Assembly: GCF_008973465.1 (NCBI RefSeq)
Contig: NZ_WBXN01000004.1
Location: 2,108,001 to 2,172,000, forward strand
Source of the DNA: Streptomyces sp. SS1-1
GTDB taxonomy: Bacteria > Actinomycetota > Actinomycetes > Streptomycetales > Streptomycetaceae
Length of the DNA stretch: 64,000 nt
Direction: 5' to 3'
Shown here: piece by piece, positions 7,458-18,629 of the stretch
Numbering within the stretch: the stretch's first letter is position 1
How the letters are laid out: every line of letters starts with the position of its first letter
Translations under genes and position numbers: made by a program
The notes under the pieces: model-generated
What the model was told of the DNA's origin: nothing
Database searches by the model: none
Seen by the model: only the letters and a program-made list of their open reading frames with translations

Positions 7458-9512
7458 TCAGCTCCGAGTACGGCCCCTCACCGCGGCCCGCGGATCGCTG
7501 CGGTTGCGCTTCTCCCCCGCGGTGACCGTCCGGGCGCGCGGGCCCTGGAACAGGTACGTCACCGCGAAGCCCGCCGCCACGACCAGCGCGCCGCCCACCG
7601 CGTCCAGCACCCAGTGGTTGCCGGTGACGACGATCGCTGTCGCCGTGAGCAGCGGGTGCAGCAGGCCGAGCGCCTTCATCCAGCGTCTCGGGGCGAGCAC
7701 GGCGACGACCACACCGCACCACAGGGACCACCCGAAGTGCAGGGACGGCATCGCCGCGTACTGGTTGGTGAGCTCGGTGAGGGTGCCGTAGTCGGGCTGG
7801 GTGAAGTCCTGCGGGCCGTTCACGGTGTCGACGACGCCGAGGCCCGGCATGAGGCGGGGCGGCGCGAGCGGGTAGAGCCAGAAGCCGACCAGGGCGAGGA
7901 GCGTCGCGACGCCGATCGCGGTGCGGGCCCAGCGGTAGTCGACGGGCCGCCGCCAGTACAGCAGGCCCAGGATCACCAGTGGCACGCCGAAGTGGAACGA
8001 CTCGTAGTAGAAGTCGAAGAAGTCCCGCAGGCCGCCGGCCGCGACGACGGCGTGGTTGGCCCAGCGCTCGATGTCGATGCCCAGCGCCCGTTCGACGGAG
8101 TGGATCTGCGCCCCGTGCTCCTCGGCGGTGGCCCGCCCCGACGCGGAGGACGGGCCCGCGGCGGCGAGGCGGATCTGCGCGTAGGCGTAGTAGGTGACGC
8201 GGATCAGCACGAGCTCGAAGAGCAGGTTGGGCCGGCTCACCGCCCGGCGCAGGAAGGACACGAGCGGGATGTGCCGGAACCGGGACGGCACCGGGTCTGC
8301 GTACCGCGTCGGCACCGGGGTCCGCCAGTACGGCGAGGTGCGCGGCAGGAACGGCACGACGACGGCCGTGGCGAGCGCCGCGCACAGCACGAGATCGGCG
8401 CGCAGCGGCTGGAAGACCACCTTGTCCGGCACGAGCGTGTCCGCCGGCAGTGTCATGACCAGCACGATCGCGACGGGCCACGCGTACCGGTCGCCGGCCC
8501 GCCGGCCGACCCGGCCGACGACGGCGAGCAGCACCCACAGCAGCTGGTGCTGCCAGGCGGTGGGCGAGACGACGATCACCGCGCAGCCGGTGACGGCGAC
8601 GGCGAGCAGGAGCTGCCCGTCGCGGGCGTAGCGCACGGCGCGGCGCAGCGCGAGGACGGCGACGGCGGCACCGAGGACCAGCAGGAGGACGATCTCGAGG
8701 GGCCCGGTCAGGCCGAACCGGAGCAGGGCGCCGTGCAGGGACTGGTTGGCGAGGCCGTCGGCGGGCCCGCCCAGGCCGAGCCCCGCGATGTGGTGGACCC
8801 AGTAGGTGGCCGAGTCACGGGGCATCGCAGCCCAGGCCAGCAGCGTGCAGGCGGTGAACGCGGCCCCGGCGGACAGGGCGGCCCGCCGCCGTCCGGTGCA
8901 CCACAGCAGGGGCGTGAACAGCAGCAGGGTCGGCTGGAGGGCCGCCGCGACGCCGATGAGCACCCCGCTGAACCGCTCCCCGCGCACGGCGAAGCAGCCG
9001 AGGAGGACGAGCAGGACCGGGATGATGCTGGTCTGGCCGAGGTGGAGGGCGGTGCGCACCGGCAGCGACACCATCAGCAGGCTGATCGCGACGGGCGCGG
9101 CGAGCACGGCGGTGCGCCGGCCGACCGGCGGTGGCAGGGCGCGGGCGGCCACCAGCCCGAGGGCGACGACGAGGAGGAGGGTGCCGAAGGTCCAGCCCCA
9201 GCCGAGCGCCTCCTCGGCGGCCCGGGTCAGTGGCTTGAGGACGAGCCCGCCGAACGGGGTGCCGGTGAACCGCTCGGAGTCGTACAGCGAGCCTTCGAGG
9301 TGCAGGACGCCGGCCGGGCCGACCCAGGTCTCCAGGTCGGTCAGCCGCTCGCCGCGCGGGCTGCCGAGGACGGCGGCCACCTGGCGGGCGCCGAGGAACG
9401 CGGCGACCATCCACAGGCCGAGCCGGATCGCCCGCACACGTGCCTGGACGGTGCCGGCCGCCGTGGCCCCGGCTGCCTCGGCCGGCCGCCCTCGGTGCTC
9501 CGCCTTCGCCAC
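7458..9512 (-). CDS. Bifunctional GT87-like glycosyltransferase / PAP2 phosphatase membrane protein
   Basis: 684 aa from the GTG at 9512, which has GGGAGG 10 bases upstream; an upstream in-frame ATG at 9608 lacks a good site. The N-terminal half has many helices and resembles polyprenol-phosphate-mannose-dependent GT87 (DUF2029) transferases (ETWVGPAGVLHLEGSLYD, LQPTLLLFTPLLW, SPTAWQHQLLW). The C-terminal third is a PAP2-superfamily phosphatase with AAMPSLHFGWSLW and GNHWVLDAVGG. Joining a lipid-linked-sugar transferase with a polyprenyl-phosphate phosphatase suggests that the released lipid carrier is dephosphorylated by the same protein. The gene stands alone, ending at the shared terminator. 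Confidence 0.82.
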   Translation of the reverse strand: MAKAEHRGRPAEAAGATAAGTVQARVRAIRLGLWMVAAFLGARQVAAVLGSPRGERLTDLETWVGPAGVLHLEGSLYDSERFTGTPFGGLVLKPLTRAAEEALGWGWTFGTLLLVVALGLVAARALPPPVGRRTAVLAAPVAISLLMVSLPVRTALHLGQTSIIPVLLVLLGCFAVRGERFSGVLIGVAAALQPTLLLFTPLLWCTGRRRAALSAGAAFTACTLLAWAAMPRDSATYWVHHIAGLGLGGPADGLANQSLHGALLRFGLTGPLEIVLLLVLGAAVAVLALRRAVRYARDGQLLLAVAVTGCAVIVVSPTAWQHQLLWVLLAVVGRVGRRAGDRYAWPVAIVLVMTLPADTLVPDKVVFQPLRADLVLCAALATAVVVPFLPRTSPYWRTPVPTRYADPVPSRFRHIPLVSFLRRAVSRPNLLFELVLIRVTYYAYAQIRLAAAGPSSASGRATAEEHGAQIHSVERALGIDIERWANHAVVAAGGLRDFFDFYYESFHFGVPLVILGLLYWRRPVDYRWARTAIGVATLLALVGFWLYPLAPPRLMPGLGVVDTVNGPQDFTQPDYGTLTELTNQYAAMPSLHFGWSLWCGVVVAVLAPRRWMKALGLLHPLLTATAIVVTGNHWVLDAVGGALVVAAGFAVTYLFQGPRARTVTAGEKRNRSDPRAAVRGRTRS

Positions 9513-9781
9513 GCCTCGTCGGCCTCCCGCCCCGATGTGCCCCGCGGGTCGACGGGGATCTTCGCAACGCCGGACGGCTCGTACCGTCCTTCGGGGAGAA
9601 GCAGGCATGCCCCATTTCGCCTGACATCTTCACCTTTTTCCGTGACGATAGTCGGCGGTCCGCCCGTTCGCCTCCGGTGAGGCGGCGCGCGGGTGGCCCC
9701 GGGCGCCGCGCCGTCGGGGATCCTGGAACGTCAGCCGCGATCCGGCCGGTGCGCCCGGCCGGCAGTCCGAAAGGCCATGCG

Positions 9782-10453
9782 ATGAGCGAGTCTCAGCTCT
9801 GGGGCGATGTCGACGCGTACTTCACCGACCAGATCGCACAGGAGGACGACGCCCTGGAGGCGGCCCGGCGCGAGAGCGACGCGGCGGGCCTGCCGAGCAT
9901 CAGCGTCACGGCGCCGCAGGGGAAGCTGCTGCGGCTCCTCGCCGAGATCCAGGGCGCCCGCAGCATCCTGGAGATCGGCACGCTCGGCGGGTACTCCACG
10001 ATCTGGCTGGCCCGCGCGCTGCCCGCGGACGGCCGGCTGGTCACGCTGGAGTACGACGCCCGGCACGCCGAGGTCGCCACCCGCAACCTGGCGCGGGCGG
10101 GCCTGGACCGGATCGTGCAGGTGCGGGTCGGCCCGGCCCTGGAGTCGCTGCCGAAGCTGGCCGACGAGAACCCCGCGCCCTTCGACCTGGTGTTCATCGA
10201 CGCCGACAAGGCGAACAACCCGCACTACGTGGAGTGGGCGCTGCGGCTCACCAGCACGGGCAGCCTGATCGTCGTCGACAACGTGGTGCGGGGCGGCGCC
10301 GTCCTCGACGCGGACAGCGACGCGCCGGACATCCGGGGCACCCGGGCCGCCGTGGAACTGATCGGCCGGCACCCCCGGTTGACCGCGACGGCGGTGCAGA
10401 CGGTGGGCGCCAAGGGCTACGACGGGTTCCTGCTGGCCCGGGTGCGGGCGTGA
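9782..10453 (+). CDS. O-methyltransferase (class I, SAM-dependent)
   Basis: 223 aa, ATG with GAAAGG at 9769-9774. The SAM-binding core is visible as ILEIGTLGGYSTIWLARALP, then VTLEYDARHAEVA and FDLVFIDADKANNPHYVEWAL, the signature of the cation-dependent catechol/caffeoyl-CoA O-methyltransferase family. VVDNVVRGG supplies the metal-binding Asp-Asn pair. Full length for the family. The substrate cannot be told from sequence. Its 3' end is 15 bases from the convergent FHA gene. Confidence 0.88.
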   Translation: MSESQLWGDVDAYFTDQIAQEDDALEAARRESDAAGLPSISVTAPQGKLLRLLAEIQGARSILEIGTLGGYSTIWLARALPADGRLVTLEYDARHAEVATRNLARAGLDRIVQVRVGPALESLPKLADENPAPFDLVFIDADKANNPHYVEWALRLTSTGSLIVVDNVVRGGAVLDADSDAPDIRGTRAAVELIGRHPRLTATAVQTVGAKGYDGFLLARVRA

Positions 10454-10468
10454 CCGGGGCGGGCGCGC

Positions 10469-10861
10469 TCAGCCCTCGTGGTAGAAGCCGACGTTGACGC
10501 TGCGCGGGGCGGTGCGGTCGTGGACGACGATCTCGCCGCTGCCGCCCCTCGGCAGCGACACGGTCTGGCCGTACCCGATGGGCCGCACCTGACCGGCGAC
10601 GGTCATCCCCACCTCGGAGGACGGGTCGGCCTGCGAGCCGCGCAGCCAGGTCACGTGCCAGCTGCCGTCGGCGGCGCACTGGAACTCCAGGTGGACGCGG
10701 GAGACGAACAGCCAGTCGTCGGGGGTCGCCAGCCGGCACACGGACTTGTCCCGGCCGACCCGGAGCACGGCGCCCGGCTCGCTGGGCGCGTCGGCCATGA
10801 GCATGCCGGCCGTGGCGCCCTCGTCCGCCGCGGACACGGCGGCCATGGTGAGTTCGAGCAC
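10469..10861 (-). CDS. FHA-domain protein
   Basis: 130 aa from the GTG at 10861, which has an excellent AGGAGGAG site just upstream (10867-10874); in-frame ATG codons further upstream lack one. The protein has the forkhead-associated fold pattern: GRDKSVCRL, then WLFVSRVHLEF and YGQTVSLPRGGSGEIVV, matching the GR...SRxH phosphothreonine-binding signature. It has no fused kinase or secretion domain. It presumably binds a phosphothreonine partner of a Ser/Thr kinase, but no kinase gene lies nearby. Confidence 0.75.
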   Translation of the reverse strand: MLELTMAAVSAADEGATAGMLMADAPSEPGAVLRVGRDKSVCRLATPDDWLFVSRVHLEFQCAADGSWHVTWLRGSQADPSSEVGMTVAGQVRPIGYGQTVSLPRGGSGEIVVHDRTAPRSVNVGFYHEG

Positions 10862-10959
10862 GTGCGCTCCTCCTGAAACGTCCTTGCCCGACGGCCGGTT
10901 CGACCATCGACGCCGCATGATAAATCGCCCGGCGCGATCGTGTCCGGCACAATGAACTC

Positions 10960-11403
10960 ATGACCGAGCGAAAGCCCCCCGGTGTGCCGTTCGAGTCCTG
11001 GGTCGACCATCAGATCAGCGAGGCGCAGGGGCGCGGCGACTTCGACCGCCTGCCCGGCGCCGGCCGGCCGCTGCCGCGCGATCTGGAGGAGCCGTATGAC
11101 GAACTGTGGTGGGTGAAGCGCAAGATGGCCCGTGAGGGCCTGTCGGTGCTGCCCCCGGCGCTGGCGCTGCGCAAGGAGGCGGAGGACGCGCTGGAGGCGG
11201 CGTACGCGGCGCCCACGGAGCGCGCCGCCCGCAAGATCGTCACGGACGTCAACGTCAAGATCCGCGACATGCTGCTGAAGCCGCCGCCCGGCCCTCCCCT
11301 GGGCCGCCGGCCGTACGACGTCGACGAGGTCGTACGGGAGTGGCGGCAGCGCCGGGAGGGACGCCGGGCGGCGGCGGACGGGACGGACGGGTCAGACGTG
11401 TAG
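10960..11403 (+). CDS. DUF1992 (DnaJ-C28-like) protein
   Basis: 147 aa. Begins MTERKPPGVPFESWVDHQI and contains the DUF1992 hallmarks EAQGRGDFDRLPGAGRPLP and VKRKMAREGLSVLPPALALR, with a conserved N-V-K-I-R motif. A -10-like CACAAT at 10948-10953 lies 6 nt before the ATG and there is no ribosome site, so the mRNA is probably leaderless. The biochemical role of the family is unknown. The last 12 bases overlap the convergent neighbour's end. Confidence 0.85.
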   Translation: MTERKPPGVPFESWVDHQISEAQGRGDFDRLPGAGRPLPRDLEEPYDELWWVKRKMAREGLSVLPPALALRKEAEDALEAAYAAPTERAARKIVTDVNVKIRDMLLKPPPGPPLGRRPYDVDEVVREWRQRREGRRAAADGTDGSDV

Positions 11404-12060
11404 CAGCCGTTCGGCCAGCTCGCGGTAGTCGCGCAGCGCCAGACGCAGCTGCTCGGTGTCGGCGGTCGCGTCGGAGTCCTGCCAGGACCCGCGCAGCGTG
11501 CGGCGCCGCTCGGCCAGAGCCTCGGTGAGGCGTCCCAGCAGGTCCTCGACGGCCCCGTCGGCCTCCTCGACGGCGGCCCGCGGCCGGTCGACGAAGTGGG
11601 TCACGGCGTCCCGCACCCGCAGCTCCAGCCGGTCCCGCTCGCCCTCCGGAAGGAGGGCGGCGTGCGCGGCGCCGGTGGTGCCGTGGGTCCCGGTGCCGGT
11701 GCCGGGGGTGGCGTGCTCGCCGGTGCCCGGGGTGCCGGGGGCGTGGGTGCCGTGCGTCTCGTGCGTGCCGTGAGTAGCGGTGCGGTGGGTGCCGTGAGTA
11801 CCGGTGCCATGGGTCCCGGTGCCAGGCACGTCCTGCGTGCCGCGCGTCCCGTCGGTCTCGGGTGCCGTCCCGGCGAGGGACTTGGTGTCCGGGCCGGTGC
11901 CGGGGGTGTGGCGCTCCCCGGCGTCGCGCAGGCCGGCGGCCTCCTGCGTGCCGCCCTCGCGCGTGCCGGTCCGTCCGTCGTCCGGGGCGGTGGGCCACCG
12001 GTCCGGGGCGGTCCCGGTCCGGGCGTCCTCGCGTGCGTCGGTGTCGGTGACGTCCTTCAT
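11392..12060 (-). CDS. Hypothetical protein with Gly-Thr-His repeat tract
   Basis: 222 aa, unrecognised. ATG at 12060 with GGAGGAG in the end of the upstream gene, 5 bases after its stop, so the two form an operon. The N-terminal half is charged, then a low-complexity tract made of GTHGT/GTHET units (about residues 80-130), then a helical C-terminal domain with AVTHFVDRPRAAVEEADGAVEDLL. That C-terminal part resembles the neighbour encoded upstream (EHFVDAPREAVTEAERLLAEV). No signal peptide or membrane segment is visible. The repeat tract may be a flexible, possibly metal-binding linker; this is speculative. Confidence 0.6.
   Translation of the reverse strand: MKDVTDTDAREDARTGTAPDRWPTAPDDGRTGTREGGTQEAAGLRDAGERHTPGTGPDTKSLAGTAPETDGTRGTQDVPGTGTHGTGTHGTHRTATHGTHETHGTHAPGTPGTGEHATPGTGTGTHGTTGAAHAALLPEGERDRLELRVRDAVTHFVDRPRAAVEEADGAVEDLLGRLTEALAERRRTLRGSWQDSDATADTEQLRLALRDYRELAERLLHV
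11680..11830. repeat. Degenerate GTGCCGTGGGT-type repeats within the G/T/H tract
   Basis: Reading the plus strand, short units such as GTGCCGTGGGT, GTGCCGTGAGTA and GGTGCCGGTGCC recur irregularly. They encode Gly-Thr-His repeats on the minus strand. Such tracts are prone to slippage. Confidence 0.6.
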
Positions 12061-12065
12061 GTGCC

Positions 12066-12635
12066 TCAGCTCCTCCCCGCATGGGTGCGTTCGGGGGTCC
12101 GTCGGGGCCCTCCGACGAGTTCCTCGAACAGGCCGCGCCCCTCCAGCAGGGCCGCGCGCATCTCCTCCGTGTCGGACCCGTTGCGGGCGACGTGGTGCAG
12201 GTGCCGGTAGCCCTGCACATGGGGAGCGTGGTGGACGGCGAGCGCCTCCAGCTGCTCCTCGTACCGGTCGCCGGCCGGGAAGCCACGGGCCGCCGCCACC
12301 TCGGCGAGCAGCCGCTCGGCCTCCGTGACCGCCTCGCGGGGCGCGTCGACGAAGTGCTCCTGGGCCGCCGTCCAGCGCGTCTCGAAGCGCTCGGCGTCGG
12401 CCGGGTCCAGGGCGCGCTTCTTCAGCCCGCCGTGCCGCTCGACGAGTTGGGCGAGCTCGTGCTCGGCCGCCTTGGTGTCCCCGTCGTGGCGGGCCACGGC
12501 CCGTTCGTATTCGGGGCCGAAGCGCCGCTTCAGGCCCCGGCTGCCCTGGGCACCACGGGTGCGCAGGGCCAGGGCGGCCACGCCGAGGACGACGACGACC
12601 GCAATCACGATCAGAATGATCACGCCAGTTGACAT
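12066..12635 (-). CDS. Hypothetical membrane-anchored helical protein
   Basis: 189 aa from the ATG at 12635. A single N-terminal transmembrane helix (STGVIILIVIAVVVVLGVAAL) precedes a mostly helical, charged domain (RFGPEYERAVARHDGD, KAAEHELAQLVERHGGL, EHFVDAPREAVTEAERLL, QGYRHLHHVARNG). The Streptomyces relatives known to me are annotated only as secreted or membrane hypothetical proteins. The next gene, 5 bases downstream, shares the HFVDxPRxAVxEA block, so the pair looks like a duplication. The start was chosen because the membrane helix begins immediately. Function unknown. Confidence 0.65.
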   Translation of the reverse strand: MSTGVIILIVIAVVVVLGVAALALRTRGAQGSRGLKRRFGPEYERAVARHDGDTKAAEHELAQLVERHGGLKKRALDPADAERFETRWTAAQEHFVDAPREAVTEAERLLAEVAAARGFPAGDRYEEQLEALAVHHAPHVQGYRHLHHVARNGSDTEEMRAALLEGRGLFEELVGGPRRTPERTHAGRS

Positions 12636-12798
12636 GGACGTCGGGTTGCCGGTAAAGGGCGTCTCAAACGGCCATCGGGCGTACAGGATACGGCCGTTCA
12701 CGGTATACGGCTTTTGTCCGTCCTTCCGTCCTCCCGCGAGGCCGTCCCCCGAACTAACGAGGTGCCTCCGCCCGGACCCCGGTGCCACGATGGCGGCC

Positions 12799-13290
12799 AT
12801 GTCCTGGACCGTCACCCCCGAACTCCCCGACTCCCCCGCCGCCGTCGCGCTCTGGCGGGCGTACTACACGGAGGTCAGCGACCGCTGGTACCTGCTGCAC
12901 GAGGGGCGGCGTACCGACCCGGCGGAGCTGGAGCGGGAGATCGCCGCGCCCACCTGGGACGAACTGCGGCCCCCGCGCGGCGCGTTGCTGGTGGCCCGGT
13001 GGGCGGGCGAGCCGGCCGGCACGGCGGGTGTGCGGCTGCTGGACGCCGAAACGGCCGAGCTGACACGGGTGTTCGTCGGCGACGCGCTGCGCGGCCGGGG
13101 CGGCGGCCCGGTGCTGGTGCGGGCCGCCGAGGAGGCGGCGCGGGCTCTCGGCGCCGCCCGCGTGGTCCTCGACACCCGGCACGACCTGGTGGAGGCCCGC
13201 GCCCTGTACGCCCGGCTCGGTTACGCGGAGACCGCCCCGCACAACGACGACGTGTACGCCGAGCACTGGTTCGCCAAGACGCTGGCCTGA
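12799..13290 (+). CDS. GNAT-family N-acetyltransferase
   Basis: 163 aa. The acetyl-CoA-binding motif A appears as ELTRVFVGDALRGRGGGPVLVRAAEE (R-G-x-G-x-G/P pattern), followed by VLDTRHDLVEARALYARLGYAE, the usual C-terminal motif B. ATG at 12799 is preceded at 7 nt by CACGAT, so leaderless initiation is likely; a second ATG at 12790 is the alternative. The substrate is unknown. Confidence 0.82.
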   Translation: MSWTVTPELPDSPAAVALWRAYYTEVSDRWYLLHEGRRTDPAELEREIAAPTWDELRPPRGALLVARWAGEPAGTAGVRLLDAETAELTRVFVGDALRGRGGGPVLVRAAEEAARALGAARVVLDTRHDLVEARALYARLGYAETAPHNDDVYAEHWFAKTLA

Positions 13291-13302
13291 CGCCCGCCAC
13301 GG

Positions 13303-13349
13303 CTCCCGTCTCGGCGCGCCTCCCGTCTCGGCACGCTTCCCGTCGCGGC
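13303..13349. repeat. Short tandem repeat, about 2.7 copies of a 17-bp unit
   Basis: CTCCCGTCTCGGCGCGC (13303-13319) is followed directly by CTCCCGTCTCGGCACGC (13320-13336) and a degenerate third copy starting TTCCCGTCGCGGC. It fills the space between two convergent genes. Confidence 0.75.
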
Positions 13350-13366
13350 TTCCGCCTCGCCCCGGC

Positions 13367-16639
<3,273 letters not shown>

Positions 16640-16750
16640 TCAGCCTGTCCGGCGCTTGAGGACGAGGCCCGTCCAGGGCCGAAGCGGGGGTCCGGGGGCG
16701 GCAGCCCCCGGGGACGGGACGGGCAGGGGCGGCGGGGGCGGGAAAACCCG
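16640..16750. repeat. Dispersed Streptomyces intergenic repeat (REP-like)
   Basis: The segment contains the words GTCCGGCGCTTGAGGACGAG and GAAGCGGGGGTCCGGGGGCG that I recognise from many intergenic sites in Streptomyces genomes. An 8-bp stem (CCGGGGGC 16692-16699, GCCCCCGG 16704-16711, loop GGCA) lies inside and can end transcription from both convergent genes. Confidence 0.65.
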
Positions 16751-16771
16751 GCCCGAGCCCCACGCGGGCCG

Positions 16772-17440
16772 TCAGCCGACGACGAGCCGGATCGCCCCGC
16801 CCTCGCCGGCCTCGACCCGCACCTGCCGCAGGTCCTGAACCAGCACGTCGGGCCCATGAAGCCCGGCCCGCGGCCCGACCCCCACGACCCGCATCCCCGC
16901 GGCCCGCCCGGCCTGGATACCGGCACCGGAGTCCTCGAAGACGACACAGTCGGCCGGATCGACACCGAGTTCGGCGGCCCCCTTGAGGAAGCCCTCGGGG
17001 TCCGGCTTGCTGGCACCCACGGACTCGGCGGTCACCCGCACATCCGGCAGCGCGAGCCCGGCGGCCCCCATCCGCGCGGTGGACAGCGCGACATCGGCCG
17101 ACGTGACCAGGGCGTGCGGCAGCCCACTCAGGGAGGCGAGGAACGCGGCCGCGCCGGGCACCGGCACCACGCCGTCCATGTCGGCGGTCTCCTCGGCGAG
17201 CATGCGCGCGTTGTCCGCGTGGTTCTGCTCCATGGGCCGCCCGGGCAGCAGCAGCGCCATCGAGGCGTACCCCTGCCGTCCGTGCACGACCTTCATCACC
17301 TCGTCGCCGTCCAGCCCGTGCCGGTCGGCCCAGCGGCGCCAGATGCGCTCCACCACGGCGTCGGAGTTGACGAGGGTGCCGTCCATGTCGAGCAGGAGGG
17401 CGCGGGCGGTGAGCACGGTGGGGACGGCGGCGGCCGGCAT
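16772..17440 (-). CDS. HAD-family sugar-phosphate phosphatase-like protein
   Basis: 222 aa, ATG at 17440 with GGAG at 6 nt. All four HAD motifs are present: LLLDMDGTLVNSD (Asp18 nucleophile, Asp20), ALVTSA, the Lys of GASKPDPEGF, and CVVFEDSGAGIQAGRAAG. The alpha-helical cap between motif I and II follows the beta-phosphoglucomutase/DOG-type pattern, as in glycerol- or deoxyglucose-phosphatases. Full length. The exact substrate is not predictable. It is followed by the REP-like hairpin. Confidence 0.85.
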   Translation of the reverse strand: MPAAAVPTVLTARALLLDMDGTLVNSDAVVERIWRRWADRHGLDGDEVMKVVHGRQGYASMALLLPGRPMEQNHADNARMLAEETADMDGVVPVPGAAAFLASLSGLPHALVTSADVALSTARMGAAGLALPDVRVTAESVGASKPDPEGFLKGAAELGVDPADCVVFEDSGAGIQAGRAAGMRVVGVGPRAGLHGPDVLVQDLRQVRVEAGEGGAIRLVVG

Positions 17441-17678
17441 CGACGACTCCAAGCGGGGGGTGTGGCGCGGGGGTGCCGGGGCGGCCTGGCGGCCCCCGGG
17501 AGGGACAAGGTGGATCCGCCCGCCGGTCAGGGAAAACGGGCGGAGCCACTTTGTTTTTCTACGGTACAAAACCGAGGCCCGTTCGCGCCACCGCATCCGG
17601 AAACGTTCACCGGCCGTTCGGCTCGCGTCGTACGGGTCACGGGTACCCGCCGTACGGGTCACGCGTACCCGCCGGCCG

Positions 17679-18257
17679 TCAGGCGATCGCCTCGTAGAGG
17701 CTCCACACGCCCAGGCCGAGCATCACGAGCGCCGCGATCCTGGTGATCAGCTTCAGCGGCACCCGGCGCATCAGCGCCTTGCCGCCGACGATCCCGAGGG
17801 CGGCCACGCTCCACAGCGCCAGCACGGCGCCGATGCCGACGGAGAGCGGGTCGTCGTAGCGGGCGGCGAGGTTGGCGGTCATGATCTGCGTCAGGTCCCC
17901 GAACTCGGCGACCAGGATCAGCATGAAGCCGGCGCCGGACACCTTCCAGAAGGACTGGTTCTCCGGCTTGCGGATCTCCTCCTCGCCGTCGTCCTTCTTC
18001 AGCAGCAGCACGGCCGCGCCGCCCAGGAAGAGCAGGCCGGTCACGGCGTGCACGATCTGCTGGGGCAGCAGCGTCAGCACGCTGCCGGCCGCCACGGCGA
18101 GCACGACGTGCACGGTGAAGGCGGCGGCGACACCGGCGAAGACATACGACGCGCGGTAACGGGTGCCGAGCACGAGTCCGGCGAGCGCGGTCTTGTCGGG
18201 CAGTTCGGCGAGGAAGACGACGCCGAAGACGACGGCCGCCACGGTCAGGCTGATCAA
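17679..18257 (-). CDS. TMEM165/GDT1-family cation exporter (probable Mn2+)
   Basis: 192 aa with six helices in two halves. Each half carries the family's acidic motif, here VFLAELPDKTAL near the N-terminus and LVAEFGDLTQIM in the middle, separated by an acidic loop (KKDDGEEE). TTG at 18257 is the first possible start after an in-frame TGA and has GAGGA just before it; a GTG five codons later is the alternative. A yybP-ykoY riboswitch in the leader strongly suggests manganese export, induced when Mn2+ is in excess. Family members also move Ca2+ or H+. Confidence 0.87.
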   Translation of the reverse strand: MISLTVAAVVFGVVFLAELPDKTALAGLVLGTRYRASYVFAGVAAAFTVHVVLAVAAGSVLTLLPQQIVHAVTGLLFLGGAAVLLLKKDDGEEEIRKPENQSFWKVSGAGFMLILVAEFGDLTQIMTANLAARYDDPLSVGIGAVLALWSVAALGIVGGKALMRRVPLKLITRIAALVMLGLGVWSLYEAIA

Positions 18258-18361
18258 GGGTCCTCAATCGGTCGGGGCTGCCCCGCCGAGAGTGTGTTCC
18301 GCACTGCGACACCTCGGCACGGCAGCGCACGGGTCGCCCGCACCGGAGGTACGGACGTGCA

Positions 18362-18475
18362 CTGCTTGCCGAAGGTCTCGCTGGCCGACCCCATGACCGA
18401 GGTCCGCCTCCGGGCGCCGGCTCAGACGAGCTGAGCAGTATGTCGACGGTCCGGCGAAGAGCTACTCCCCTTCTG
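18362..18475 (-). promoter_or_regulatory. yybP-ykoY (manganese) riboswitch
   Basis: On the minus strand the leader has GGGGAGTAGC (18470-18461) and, about 80 bases on, CCAGCGAGACCTTCGGCAAG (18384-18365). These two blocks are the conserved metal-site loops of the yybP-ykoY aptamer. About 105 bases remain before the start codon for an expression platform. The output gene is a TMEM165-type exporter, a known class of target. Confidence 0.8.
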
Positions 18476-18483
18476 CTGCCCCC

Positions 18484-18512
18484 ATCATACGCGAAACGTT
18501 TCGCCGTAAACC
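18484..18512 (-). promoter_or_regulatory. Promoter of the Mn exporter with an embedded palindromic operator
   Basis: TATGAT (18489-18484, minus) is a near-perfect -10 box, and GGTTTA (18512-18507) is a weak -35 at 17 bp. The spacer is almost filled by the perfect 14-bp palindrome GCGAAACGTTTCGC (18491-18504), whose GAAACGTTTC core is like LacI-family operators. The start would fall near 18477, exactly at the riboswitch 5' end. The site also lies upstream of the divergent nuclease gene. Confidence 0.6.
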
Positions 18513-18629
18513 TTGTTATGTCATGTACGCGCCACTAACTTCTTACCGCGCGCACACCTCCCCGCAACACGGCGTCGCGAGCATGCCCATGCCCGGACGC
18601 CAACACCCCCACCCCACAAGGGAGTTCGC

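Noticed and set aside
7614..9680. A 688-codon plus-strand frame opposite the GT87-PAP2 gene
   Set aside because: Composition is that of a complementary-strand shadow and there is no ribosome site.
11680..11830. Repeats resembling a CRISPR array or minisatellite
   Set aside because: Units are irregular, without constant spacers, and encode a G/T/H protein tract in frame.
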